Notes: generated by a model not told the origin, from the sequence alone. DNA of 64,000 nucleotides from Duganella sp. 1411 (GCF_017833525.1 NZ_JAFICD010000004.1:1-64000), one strand, 5' to 3'. Shown: positions 33,649-42,665, numbered from the stretch's first letter. Program-made: numbers and translations.

Positions 33649-35227
33649 AGAACAAGAACGCGCCGAGCTGCACAAAACCATCTGGCGCATCGCCAACGAC
33701 CTGCGCGGCAGTGTCGATGGCTGGGACTTCAAGACCTACGTGCTCGGCCTGTTGTTCTACCGTTTCGTTTCAGAGAACCTGACCAGTTACCTCAACGAAC
33801 AGGAACGCCGTGCGGGCAGTGCCGATTTCGACTACGCCAAATTGAGCGATGCCGATGCCGAATTCGGCCGCGCCGAGACAGTGAAGGAAAAGGGCTTCTA
33901 CATCCTGCCCTCGGAACTGTTCGCCAATGTGCGGGCTCGTGCTCGGTCTGATGCCAACCTCAATGAAACTCTCTCGCGCATCTTCGCTGACATCGAAGGG
34001 TCGGCCAATGGTTCAGACAGCGAAGACGATTTCAAGGGGTTGTTCGATGACCTTGACGTCAACAGCAGCAAGCTGGGCCACACGGTCGCCAAGCGCAACG
34101 AAAAGCTGGTCAAACTGCTCGATGCCATTGGCGACTTGCCCTTGGCCAACAATCGACAAGACGGCAGCAATGGGTTTGCCGATAACACCATCGACCTGTT
34201 TGGTGATGCTTATGAATACTTGATGCAGATGTATGCCTCCACCGCTGGCAAGTCCGGTGGAGAGTTCTACACACCGCAGGAAGTCTCCGAGCTGCTGGCC
34301 CGCATCACCGTGGTCGGTAAAACCGAGGTCAACAAGGTCTATGACCCAGCCTGTGGTTCGGGCTCGCTGTTGCTTAACTTCGTGAAGGTGCTGGGCCACG
34401 ACAAAGTGCGCCAAGGCTTCTACGGTCAGGAAGTCAACCTCACCACCTACAACCTGTGCCGGATCAACATGTTCCTGCACGACGTGAACTATGAAAAATT
34501 CAACATCGCTCACGGCGATACGCTGACCGACCCGGCGCACTGGGATGACGAACCGTTTGAAGCCATCGTCTCCAATCCGCCGTACTCGATCAAATGGGAT
34601 GGCGACGCCAACCCGCTGCTGATCAACGATCCGCGTTTCGCCCCGGCAGGTGTGCTTGCTCCCAAGAGCAAAGCCGATCTGGCGTTCACCCTGCACATCC
34701 TGAGCTGGCTGGCGGTCAACGGCACGGCCGCCATCGTCGAATTCCCCGGCGTGCTTTATCGCGGCGGCGCGGAACAGAAGATCCGGCAGTACCTGATCGA
34801 CAACAACTATGTCGATGCCGTCATCCAGTTACCCCCGGATCTGTTTTTCGGAACCACGATTGCCACCTGCATCATCGTGCTGAAGAAGTCCAAGTTTGAC
34901 AACGCCACGCTGTTCATCGACGCCTCCAGCCTATTCGTGCGCAGCGGCAATAAGAACAAGCTTTTGTCAGACCATCGGCAAAAAATCCTAGATGCCTTCA
35001 TCCAGCGTAAGAGCGCCGACCATTTTGCACGCTTGGTCGAGAACGGTGACATTGCTGCCAACAGCTACAACATCGCCGTTTCCAGCTACGTTGAGCGGGC
35101 AGACACAAGTGAAACCGTAAATATCACTTCGCTAAATGCGGAGATCACCCACATCGTGGCCCGGCAAGCGGAACTACGTACGGCCATTGATGCCATCGTG
35201 GCGGATTTGGAAGGAGCGCGAGCATGA
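33635..35227 (+). CDS. hsdM: Type I restriction-modification methyltransferase subunit
   Basis: A 530-residue N6-adenine methyltransferase subunit. HsdM N-terminal helical domain (1-150), then SAM-binding motif DPACGSGSLLL (about 237-247) and catalytic NPPYS (about 313-317). The GTG at 33635 is chosen because GGGGAGG lies 9 nt before it; it overlaps the previous gene by 14 bp. The stop overlaps hsdS (ATGA). It modifies the host recognition site and with HsdS and HsdR forms the restriction complex. Confidence 0.95.
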   Translation: MSNNKEQERAELHKTIWRIANDLRGSVDGWDFKTYVLGLLFYRFVSENLTSYLNEQERRAGSADFDYAKLSDADAEFGRAETVKEKGFYILPSELFANVRARARSDANLNETLSRIFADIEGSANGSDSEDDFKGLFDDLDVNSSKLGHTVAKRNEKLVKLLDAIGDLPLANNRQDGSNGFADNTIDLFGDAYEYLMQMYASTAGKSGGEFYTPQEVSELLARITVVGKTEVNKVYDPACGSGSLLLNFVKVLGHDKVRQGFYGQEVNLTTYNLCRINMFLHDVNYEKFNIAHGDTLTDPAHWDDEPFEAIVSNPPYSIKWDGDANPLLINDPRFAPAGVLAPKSKADLAFTLHILSWLAVNGTAAIVEFPGVLYRGGAEQKIRQYLIDNNYVDAVIQLPPDLFFGTTIATCIIVLKKSKFDNATLFIDASSLFVRSGNKNKLLSDHRQKILDAFIQRKSADHFARLVENGDIAANSYNIAVSSYVERADTSETVNITSLNAEITHIVARQAELRTAIDAIVADLEGARA

Positions 35228-36483
35228 ACCGTATCGATGAACTCATTGTCGAGCATTGCCCAGACGGGGTGGAGTTCAACAAGATCGGGGAGTTACTTGA
35301 GCGAACCTCGAATATCCGCTGGCAGGACGCCAAGGGTGCGGCATTCCAATATATCGATCTGACTTCGGTTGATCGCAACACCCACACTATCGGCGACACA
35401 GAAACTATTGATAGCGAAACCGCGCCGAGTCGGGCGCAGCAAATCGTGCGCGAAGGAGACGTGATTTTAGGCACAACTAGACCGATGCTAAAACGCTACT
35501 GCCTAATCCCTTCGGAATACGACAGACAAATATGCAGCACAGGCTACTGCGTCCTTCGTCCAAGAGCTGACTTGCTTCTGCCGAATTTTCTGTTTCACCT
35601 ACTCGGAACAGAAACCTTTTACAGCTATGTAGAAGCCAATCAGCGCGGCGCAAGCTACCCGGCCATCACAGATGCAGCGGTAAAGGCATTCCGCATTCCA
35701 CGGCCACCCATAGAGGTGCAGGTAGAAATTGCAAAGGTGCTTGACACGTTCACCAAGTTGGAGGCGGAGTTGGAGGCGGAGTTGGAGGCGGAATTGAAGG
35801 CGCGTCGGCGGCAGTACAAGTACTACCGCGACGCGCTCTTAAGCTTCGATGAGCGCGCGGACGCTGACGAAAGCAAGCAAGCAAGTATAAGGTGGATGAC
35901 CTTGGGTGAGATTGGAAAATTTACACGCGGCCGTCGATTCACCAAGGACGATTACGTCCCAGAGGGAATCAGCTGCATTCACTACGGCGATATCTATACT
36001 CAATATGGAACCTCCGCAATGCAGGCGGTTTCTCATGTGCGCACTGATCTGGCAACAACACTGCGTTTCGCACAACAGGGGGATATCGTGATTGCTGCTG
36101 TCGGTGAGACAGTTGAGGATGTGGGCAAGGCGGTCGCTTGGCTAGGTGCGGATGAAGTTGCGATTCACGACGACTGCTTTGCATTTCGCCACCAGATGAA
36201 TCCCAAGTTTGTGTCGTATTTTTTTCAGACTGAGAGATTCAATGCGGAGAAAAATAAATATGTCGCGCGCGCAAAGGTCAAGCGTTTATCCAGTGAAAGT
36301 CTGGCCAAACTAACAATCCCCGTCCCTCCGCTCGAAGAACAAGAACGCATTGTCTGCATCCTCGATAAATTTGACGCACTGGTAAACGATATTTCCTTCG
36401 GTTTGCCTGCCGAGATCGCCGGACGCCGCCAGCAGTACGCACACTACCGCGACCGGCTGCTTACTTTTAGGGAAACCGCATGA
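35224..36483 (+). CDS. hsdS: Type I restriction specificity subunit with tetrapeptide repeats
   Basis: A 419-residue DNA-recognition subunit with two target-recognition domains (about 5-165 and 215-370) separated and followed by long helices. The central helix contains three LEAE repeats plus LKAR (residues 179-194), encoded by 12-bp units. The conserved regions around PRPPIEVQVEIAKVLDTFTKLEAE and PVPPLEEQERIVCILDKFDALV are near-duplicates, as usual. A longer central helix widens the gap between the two half-sites, as shown for EcoR124. The start and stop overlap the neighbours by 4 bp. Confidence 0.94.
   Translation: MNRIDELIVEHCPDGVEFNKIGELLERTSNIRWQDAKGAAFQYIDLTSVDRNTHTIGDTETIDSETAPSRAQQIVREGDVILGTTRPMLKRYCLIPSEYDRQICSTGYCVLRPRADLLLPNFLFHLLGTETFYSYVEANQRGASYPAITDAAVKAFRIPRPPIEVQVEIAKVLDTFTKLEAELEAELEAELKARRRQYKYYRDALLSFDERADADESKQASIRWMTLGEIGKFTRGRRFTKDDYVPEGISCIHYGDIYTQYGTSAMQAVSHVRTDLATTLRFAQQGDIVIAAVGETVEDVGKAVAWLGADEVAIHDDCFAFRHQMNPKFVSYFFQTERFNAEKNKYVARAKVKRLSSESLAKLTIPVPPLEEQERIVCILDKFDALVNDISFGLPAEIAGRRQQYAHYRDRLLTFRETA
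35758..35805 (+). repeat. 12-bp tandem repeats in hsdS central helix
   Basis: Units TTGGAGGCGGAG (35758-35769, 35770-35781), TTGGAGGCGGAA (35782-35793) and a degenerate fourth unit TTGAAGGCGCGT (35794-35805). Each encodes one LEAE-like tetrapeptide. Gain or loss of a unit keeps the reading frame. Confidence 0.9.
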
Positions 36484-39400
36484 GCGAAGACCTCAAACCC
36501 TTTCGCTATGAACCGATTGCACTGTCCAACGAAAGCACGGTCGTCGCTGAATTTCAACCTGATGTGCCGGGTGTGCGCGAGCCGGCCTACCAGTCCGAAG
36601 CGGAGCTGGAAAAAGAATTTATCAAGCTGTTGCAGGTGCAGGCCTATGAATATCTGCCGATTACCTCGGAAGGGCAGCTGATCACCAACCTTCGCCGTCA
36701 AATGGAGAAGCTGAACAAGGTTACTTTTTCGGATGCCGAATGGGAACGTTTCTTTAGCATCTGCATTACAGGCGCAAATGATGGCATTCTGGAAAAGACC
36801 GCGCGCATTCAGGAAGACCATGTGCAGGTATTGAAACGTGACGACGGCACCACCAAGAACATCTACCTGATCGACAAGGCCAACATCCACAACAATGCCC
36901 TGCAGGTCATCAACCAGTACGAAGTTGAGGCAGCGCGAGCCAACCGCTATGACGTGACGGTGCTGGTCAATGGCCTGCCGATGGTGCATGTCGAATTGAA
37001 GCGCCGAGGCGTGGACATCCGCGAGGCCTTCAACCAGATCAACCGCTACCAGCGCGACAGCTTCTGGGCGGGGTCTGGGTTGTTCGAATATGTACAGCTT
37101 TTCGTCATCAGCAACGGCACGCTGACCAAGTACTACAGCAACACCGTGCGCGATGGGCATTTGAAGGAGCAGTCCGCCAAGCGCAGCAAAAGCAAGACAT
37201 CCAACAGTTTTTCCTTCACCAGCTGGTGGGCCGATGCACGCAATCAGCCCATCACCGAACTGACAGGCTTCACCAACACCTTCTTTGCCAAACATTCGCT
37301 GCTGAATGTGCTCACCAAGTACTGTGTGTTCGATGTGGATCGTAAGCTGCTGGTGATGCGGCCTTACCAGATCGTGGCGGCCGAACGCATCTTGCAGCGT
37401 ATTGCGACTTCGACCAATCACAAGCAGTTGGGCACCGTGGCGGCCGGTGGCTACATCTGGCACACCACCGGCAGCGGCAAGACACTGACCAGCTTCAAGG
37501 CGGCGCAGCTGGCACGCGGCTTGGCCGATATCGACAAAGTGCTGTTCGTGGTGGATCGCAAGGATCTGGACTACCAGACCATGCGCGAGTACGAGCGGTT
37601 CGAGAAAGGGGCCGCCAACTCCAACACTTCCACGACTATATTGCAGCGGCAGCTGGAAGACCCGAACGCCCGCATCATCATCACCACGATCCAGAAGCTT
37701 TCCCGTTTCGTGGCCAAGAATAAGAAGCACCCGGTGTATGAGGCACATGTGGTGGTGATCTTCGACGAATGTCACCGCAGCCAGTTCGGCGATATGCACG
37801 CAGAAATCACTCGGATGTTCCAGCGCTATCACCTGTTCGGTTTCACCGGCACGCCCATCTTCGCCGAGAACTCAGGCTCCACTGGGCACCCGATGCGGCG
37901 CACCACGCAGCAGGCCTTTGGTGACAAGCTACACACCTACACGATTGTCGATGCCATCAACGACAAAAATGTGCTGCCGTTTCGCATCGACTACATCAAC
38001 ACGATCAAATTACCCCCGGGCATCAAAGACAAGAAGGTGTCCGCCATCGACACCGAACGGGCGCTACTGGCACCGGAGCGCATCACGCAGATCGTAGGCT
38101 ACATCCGCGAGCACTTCGATCAAAAAACCAAGCGCGCCAACTCCTACCGCCACGATGGCAAGCGACTGGCCGGGTTCAATTCGCTGTTCGCCTGCGCATC
38201 CATCGACGCAGCCAAACGCTACTACGCGGAGTTCGCAGCACAACAGAAAGCGCTGCCTAAAGCACAACGGCTGAAGACGGGCTTGATCTATAGCTTTGCC
38301 GCGAATGAAGAGGAAAGTGACGGCCTGCTCGGCGAGGAGGACTTCGAGACAGAGGGGCTGGATCAAGACTCGCGGGATTTTCTGGACGCCGCAATCCAGG
38401 ACTATAACGCGCTGTTCGGTACCAGTTTCGATACCTCGGCAGACAAGTTCCAGAACTACTACAAAGACTTGTCGCAGCGCCTGAAGAAACGTGAGCTGGA
38501 CCTCGTCATCGTGGTCAACATGTTCCTGACCGGTTTTGACGCCACCACGCTGAATACCCTTTGGGCGGACAAGAACCTGAAGGCCCACGGCCTGATACAG
38601 GCCTATTCGCGCACCAACCGCATCCTCAATTCGGTTAAGACCTACGGTAACATCGTCTCCTTCCGCAATCTGGAGGAGGAGACCAACGACGCACTTGCCC
38701 TCTTTGGCAATAAGGATGCCAAGGGCATCGTGTTGTTGAAGCCTTACGCCGAGTACTACAAGGAATACGAGAAGCGGGTCGGAGAACTCGTGGCCGGATT
38801 CCCGCTCGGGAAAGCCATCGTCGGCGAAGCGGCACAGAAGGCATTCATCAAGCTATTCGGCTCCATCCTGAGGCTAAAAAACATTCTGACAGCCTTCGAC
38901 GATTTTGCAGGCAACGAAATCCTCACCGAGCGCGAGATGCAGGACTACCAGAGCCTATATCTGAACCTGTACGCGGAGTTCCGCAGCACATCGGATGCCG
39001 AGAAGGAGTCGATCAATGACGACGTGGTCTTCGAGATCGAACTCATCAAGCAAGTGGAAATCAATGTTGATTACATCCTGCTGTTGGTCGAGCAGTACCT
39101 GAAGAAAAAGGGTACGGGCGACGACAAGGAAATCCGAGCGACCATCGAGCGCGCCATCAATTCCAGTCCTGGCCTGCGCAACAAGAAAGACCTGATTGAG
39201 CAATTCGTCGATTCAGTCAACACGAAGGCCAAGGTGGACGCGCAGTGGCAGGCTTTCGTTGCGGCGAAAAAGGCCGAGGAGCTGGAACGCATCATCGCGG
39301 AGGAAAGCCTCAACGCCGAGGCGGCACGTGAATTCATCGACAATGCCTTCCGCGACGGCAGCATCTCGGCCAGCGGCACAGCCATCATCAAAATCCTGCC

Positions 39401-39503
39401 ACCGGTATCACGATTCTCCAAGAACAATGGCCACGGAGCCAAGAAGCAGACGGTGCTGGACAAGTTCGCCGCGTTCTTTGAGCGGTATTTCGGATTAGCG
39501 TAA
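36480..39503 (+). CDS. hsdR: Type I restriction endonuclease/translocase subunit
   Basis: A 1007-residue motor and nuclease. N-terminal PD-(D/E)xK domain with VTVLVNGLPMVHVELKRRG (about 158-176), superfamily 2 helicase with Walker A HTTGSGKT (about residue 327), DECHRSQF (Walker B, about 428) and FTGTPIF. Later helicase motifs include NMFLTGFDATTLNTLW and QAYSRTNRI. A helical C-terminus would contact HsdM. The ATG overlaps the hsdS stop. Length fits HsdR (about 1000-1100). Confidence 0.95.
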   Translation: MSEDLKPFRYEPIALSNESTVVAEFQPDVPGVREPAYQSEAELEKEFIKLLQVQAYEYLPITSEGQLITNLRRQMEKLNKVTFSDAEWERFFSICITGANDGILEKTARIQEDHVQVLKRDDGTTKNIYLIDKANIHNNALQVINQYEVEAARANRYDVTVLVNGLPMVHVELKRRGVDIREAFNQINRYQRDSFWAGSGLFEYVQLFVISNGTLTKYYSNTVRDGHLKEQSAKRSKSKTSNSFSFTSWWADARNQPITELTGFTNTFFAKHSLLNVLTKYCVFDVDRKLLVMRPYQIVAAERILQRIATSTNHKQLGTVAAGGYIWHTTGSGKTLTSFKAAQLARGLADIDKVLFVVDRKDLDYQTMREYERFEKGAANSNTSTTILQRQLEDPNARIIITTIQKLSRFVAKNKKHPVYEAHVVVIFDECHRSQFGDMHAEITRMFQRYHLFGFTGTPIFAENSGSTGHPMRRTTQQAFGDKLHTYTIVDAINDKNVLPFRIDYINTIKLPPGIKDKKVSAIDTERALLAPERITQIVGYIREHFDQKTKRANSYRHDGKRLAGFNSLFACASIDAAKRYYAEFAAQQKALPKAQRLKTGLIYSFAANEEESDGLLGEEDFETEGLDQDSRDFLDAAIQDYNALFGTSFDTSADKFQNYYKDLSQRLKKRELDLVIVVNMFLTGFDATTLNTLWADKNLKAHGLIQAYSRTNRILNSVKTYGNIVSFRNLEEETNDALALFGNKDAKGIVLLKPYAEYYKEYEKRVGELVAGFPLGKAIVGEAAQKAFIKLFGSILRLKNILTAFDDFAGNEILTEREMQDYQSLYLNLYAEFRSTSDAEKESINDDVVFEIELIKQVEINVDYILLLVEQYLKKKGTGDDKEIRATIERAINSSPGLRNKKDLIEQFVDSVNTKAKVDAQWQAFVAAKKAEELERIIAEESLNAEAAREFIDNAFRDGSISASGTAIIKILPPVSRFSKNNGHGAKKQTVLDKFAAFFERYFGLA

Positions 39504-39513
39504 GGATCAGAAG

Positions 39514-40461
39514 ATGGCACTCAATTTGGCAAAAGCCGTAATCGGCTACCTGAAGGAACGCCCCGAGGAAAAGTTCACTGCTCGAGAAGTCGCCGAATGG
39601 GTATTTGCCACCTACCCGGATGAGTGCCAGGAAAAGCGGGCCAACAGCCGTGGGAACTACATCAAGTCGGATGCGGATCTGGTGCAGCAGCTCGTCGCAG
39701 AAATCAGCTCACAGCGCCCGCGCATGCAAACAAAGCATCCAGAACTTAAAACGACCGAAGGACGGCCTCGCATGTACTACTACTCGGAGCGCTCAGATAG
39801 CGCCGAAGTGGCGGCAGTCGAAAGCGAGGGTACGTCGGCGGCTACGGATACAAGTGCATTAAAGATTGATGAACAAGCGCTGTACCCATTGCTGTCGCAA
39901 TACCTGTGGGAGGAGTTCGACGTCTTCTCCAAACGCATCGACGAGAAGCGCTCCTCGAACAAGCGCGGCCCCAACGGCAACCGCTGGCTGTACCCGGACG
40001 TCGTCGGAATGGAGGATTTGGGCAAGGAGTGGCACCGCGAAGTGCGCGACTGTGTAACGCAGTATTCCGACAAGCGCACCAAGCTGTGGTCGTTCGAAGT
40101 CAAACTGCTGATCAACCGTTCGAACGTGCGCGAATGCTTCTTTCAGGCCGTCTCGAACTCGTCATGGGCTAACTTCGGCTATCTGGTCGCGGCGGAAATC
40201 GGCGGTACCGACACGCTGAAGGAACTGCGGATGCTCTTTGCTGCGCATGGGATCGGTTTCATCAAGCTAGACGTCGATAACCCTGCCGATAGCCAAGTAC
40301 TCATTCCGGCGCGCGAGCGCGATGAGATCGACTGGGACATGGCCAATCGACTCGCCATGGAAAACAGAGATTTTCTGGAATACGTAAAACTGGTGAAGCA
40401 GTTCTACCAAACTGGGGAAGCAAGATTGGCTGATTGGGATGTACCCGAGACGACGGATTAA
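39514..40461 (+). CDS. COG2958-like protein: winged helix plus predicted PD-(D/E)xK domain
   Basis: A 315-residue protein. The N-terminal 1-90 looks like a helix-turn-helix region (LAKAVIGYLKERPEEKFTAREVAEWVF). The C-terminal part holds YPDVVGMEDL (about 161) and LWSFEVKLLINRSNVRECFFQAV (Glu-Val-Lys about 194), consistent with a PD-(D/E)xK nuclease fold. It resembles COG2958 proteins often found beside restriction genes. It is 10 nt after hsdR with an AGGA ribosome site, so co-transcribed. Function in the system is unknown; a nuclease accessory is the best guess. Confidence 0.7.
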   Translation: MALNLAKAVIGYLKERPEEKFTAREVAEWVFATYPDECQEKRANSRGNYIKSDADLVQQLVAEISSQRPRMQTKHPELKTTEGRPRMYYYSERSDSAEVAAVESEGTSAATDTSALKIDEQALYPLLSQYLWEEFDVFSKRIDEKRSSNKRGPNGNRWLYPDVVGMEDLGKEWHREVRDCVTQYSDKRTKLWSFEVKLLINRSNVRECFFQAVSNSSWANFGYLVAAEIGGTDTLKELRMLFAAHGIGFIKLDVDNPADSQVLIPARERDEIDWDMANRLAMENRDFLEYVKLVKQFYQTGEARLADWDVPETTD

Positions 40462-40520
40462 TTGATCGAAATCGATTGCTCAGTCAGTCATATGAAGTGG
40501 CTGCCATCAAGCCAATGCCC

Positions 40521-40548
40521 AAGGCCCGAAGTTACTTCGGGCCTTTTT
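40521..40548 (+). terminator. Defence operon terminator
   Basis: AAGGCCCGAAG (40521-40531) pairs perfectly with CTTCGGGCCTT (40535-40545), followed by T tract ending CATTTT. It lies 60 nt after the COG2958-like gene. Confidence 0.85.
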
Positions 40549-40576
40549 CATTTTCCGAAGAAAGGTAAATCAAATT

Positions 40577-40744
40577 ATGATGAAAGTAACTGCTTCGCCC
40601 ACATGGCAAGCAATCGGACCTAGCCGCGCCCAGCACCCAAGCGATCGGACACCAATTGCCATCAACGGAAGGCCGCTGATGATTAAGCAGGCGTTGCTTC
40701 CTCGCAGTCTCGATGTGTCGTTCGAATTCAAGTACCGACACTAG
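40577..40744 (+). CDS. Hypothetical 55-residue ORF
   Basis: A short frame with tandem ATGs (40577 and 40580), a weak AAAGG about 12 nt upstream, and no recognised domain. It is bracketed by the defence operon terminator and a second terminator (40787-40819), which is the layout of an independent small gene, but coding evidence is thin. It could equally be spacer DNA. Confidence 0.3.
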   Translation: MMKVTASPTWQAIGPSRAQHPSDRTPIAINGRPLMIKQALLPRSLDVSFEFKYRH

Positions 40745-40786
40745 ACACGACACCAATTCTCGCGGTACACCATGCCGCTATCCGAC

Positions 40787-40819
40787 AAGCCAATGACATC
40801 CAATGTCATTGGGCTTTTT
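40787..40819 (+). terminator. Second terminator in the island end
   Basis: AAGCCAATGACAT (40787-40799) pairs with ATGTCATTGGGCTT (40803-40816, one extra G), followed by TTTTTC. It closes the small ORF region. Confidence 0.75.
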
Positions 40820-41030
40820 CATTTGTGCTCACGGAATACGCGAGCAACCGACGAAAGAGATGACTACACAGCTCCATTTGCCGGACGGTCGCATCGCGAT
40901 AAAACACTCTGGAAAGTCATGGAAATTTTGCATGAAGGATTTCCCAGCATCTACAGATGAAAAATGGCAGAGTGCTAGTAGAACGATGGCGGAACCGGAC
41001 GTTAGACAAGCGCTTCACGAGGCGTGCGAC

Positions 41031-41080
41031 TTGAAATTCTTGTGTCGATGGTTCTATTCCGCCCCGGGCCACCAAGAACA
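41031..41080 (+). repeat. attR-like decayed tRNA-Phe 3' half
   Basis: From the anticodon loop (TTGAAA) to the CCA end (41074) this copies the tRNA-Phe gene with a few changes, including T-loop TTCTATT for TTCGATT. The last 25 nt are identical to 30573-30597. No 5' half is present, so it is not a working tRNA. Confidence 0.8.
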
Positions 41081-41090
41081 TACCTCACCA

Positions 41091-41119
41091 AACGCCGATC
41101 CATGCAGACCGGCGTTTTT
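41091..41119 (+). terminator. Terminator following the tRNA remnant
   Basis: AACGCCG (41091-41097) with CGGCGTT (41110-41116) and T5. The loop again holds CATGCA, as in the terminator after the intact tRNA, so the repeat covers tRNA 3' end plus terminator. Confidence 0.7.
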
Positions 41120-41202
41120 GTTTGCCGAAACCACAGTTCTTGATCTGGCGCAAAGATTTGCCGGGCCCGGCTGGCTAGACTGCTGCACTTTGTCCGCCAT
41201 TT

Positions 41203-42561
41203 ATGCTGAAAGCTCCCGAACTCCTCCTGCCCGCAGGCTCGCTCGACAAGATGCACGCCGCCTTTGACTTTGGCGCCGATGCCGTCTACGCCGGCCAGCC
41301 GCGCTACAGTCTGCGCGCGCGCAATAACGACTTTTCCACCCTGCAGGTTTTGCGGGACGGCATCGACGGCGCCCATGCACGCGGCAAGAAGTTCTTCGTC
41401 GCCAGCAACATCTTCGCGCACAACGCCAAGCTCAAAACCTATCTGCGCGATATGGAGCCCGTCATCGCGATGCGGCCCGACGCCCTGATCATGGCCGATC
41501 CGGGGCTCATCATGATGGTCCGCGACAAGTGGCCGGAGATGCCGATCCACCTGTCGGTGCAGGCGAACGCGATTAATTGGGCGGACGTCAAATTCTGGCA
41601 ACGGATCGGCCTCACGCGGGTCATCCTGTCGCGCGAACTCTCGCTCGATGAAATCGAGGAAATACGCCAGCGCTGCCCGGACATGGAGTTGGAAGTGTTC
41701 GTGCACGGGGCCTTGTGCATGGCGTATTCAGGCCGCTGCCTGCTGTCCGGCTACTTCAACCATCGGGATTCGAACCAGGGGACCTGCACCAACGCCTGCC
41801 GCTGGGACTACAAGGTCAAGAACGCCGCCGAAGACGCCAGCGGCGACCTGGCTCCGCCCCAAATCATCGACCTGCAACTGCACCGGGTGCTGGAGCAGGC
41901 CGGGCGCCCGCTGTCGGCCCTGCACCAGCAACCGCGCCACCCGCTGGCCGACCAGCCCTACCTGATCGAGGAGGCTGAACGGCCGGGACAGTTGATGCCG
42001 ATCCTGGAGGACGAGCACGGCACCTACATCATGAATTCGAAGGACTTGCGCGCGGTCGAGCATGTGGAGCGGCTGGTGAAAATCGGCGTCCATTCGCTCA
42101 AGGTCGAAGGTCGCACCAAGTCGCTGTACTATGTGGCGCGCACGGCCCAGACCTACCGCCGCGCCATCGACGACGCGGCGGCCGGACGCCCGTTCGACGC
42201 CGGCTTGCTGCGCCAGTTGCAGGGCCTGGCCAATCGCGGCTACACCGACGGTTTCTATCAGCGCCACCATACCCAGGCCCACCAGAACTACCTGCGCGGC
42301 GCCTCCGAGGCCGATCTGAGCCAGTATGTGGGCCAGGTGCTCAGTGTGGAAAATGGCTGGGCGCGGGTCGACGTGAAGAACAGGTTTGCGCGCGGCGACC
42401 GCCTCGAAGTGGTGCACCCCGGCGGCAACCGCGATATCACGCTCGCCCGGATGCGGTCCGATGACGGCGTCGAGATCAGCGTGGCGCCCGGCAGTGGCCA
42501 TGTGGTGCGCATCGAACTGGATCCGGCGCTCGACCGCGCGCTGCTGGCGCGCTACCTGTAA
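41203..42561 (+). CDS. trhP: tRNA 5-hydroxyuridine synthase TrhP (YegQ), U32 family
   Basis: A 452-residue protein of the U32 'peptidase' family, whose members hydroxylate tRNA uridine 34 using prephenate-derived chemistry. N-terminal PELLLPAGSLDKMHAAFDFGADAVYAG and the central EVFVHGALCMAYSGRCLLSGYFNHRDSNQGTCTNACRWDY carry the conserved Cys cluster expected to hold an iron-sulfur cluster; C-terminal KVEGRTKS and the small barrel domain fit YegQ rather than UbiU/UbiV. No Shine-Dalgarno is visible, so the mRNA may be leaderless or weakly translated. Confidence 0.88.
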   Translation: MLKAPELLLPAGSLDKMHAAFDFGADAVYAGQPRYSLRARNNDFSTLQVLRDGIDGAHARGKKFFVASNIFAHNAKLKTYLRDMEPVIAMRPDALIMADPGLIMMVRDKWPEMPIHLSVQANAINWADVKFWQRIGLTRVILSRELSLDEIEEIRQRCPDMELEVFVHGALCMAYSGRCLLSGYFNHRDSNQGTCTNACRWDYKVKNAAEDASGDLAPPQIIDLQLHRVLEQAGRPLSALHQQPRHPLADQPYLIEEAERPGQLMPILEDEHGTYIMNSKDLRAVEHVERLVKIGVHSLKVEGRTKSLYYVARTAQTYRRAIDDAAAGRPFDAGLLRQLQGLANRGYTDGFYQRHHTQAHQNYLRGASEADLSQYVGQVLSVENGWARVDVKNRFARGDRLEVVHPGGNRDITLARMRSDDGVEISVAPGSGHVVRIELDPALDRALLARYL

Positions 42562-42665
42562 ATCCGCGCGCGCCGGCAACGGCCGGGAACCTTCCGCCAT
42601 CTGGCCGGTCTCATCGCACACGAGGGCCGGACAACGGGACTCGGCACAACCGACAGAGGCGCACC

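Larger units (their letters stand above)
30592..41080 (+). mobile_element. tRNA-Phe defence island (about 10.5 kb, no integrase)
   Basis: The region between the intact tRNA-Phe and the decayed tRNA 3' copy carries only plus-strand genes for DNA defence: WYL regulator, GmrSD-like protein, HsdM, HsdS, HsdR and a COG2958-like nuclease. Base composition is visibly lower in GC than the flanks. No integrase, recombination directionality factor or transfer gene is seen, so it is either a degraded island or was moved by an element supplying integrase elsewhere. The 370 nt between tRNA and the first gene hold only a terminator and the operator region. Confidence 0.7.
40860..41267 (+). pseudogene. ORF running into the island boundary, probably truncated
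   Basis: From ATG 40860 an open frame of 135 codons runs through the tRNA-Phe remnant, its terminator and into the start of trhP. Only the first about 60 codons (before 41031) could be native to the island. The peptide is not recognised. The likely reading is a gene that lost its 3' end at the attachment site, or no gene at all. Confidence 0.25.

Noticed and set aside
35224..36483. Phase-variable hsdS by inversion
   Set aside because: No inverted repeat copies or second silent hsdS were found in the island; only the tandem 12-bp repeats suggest variation.
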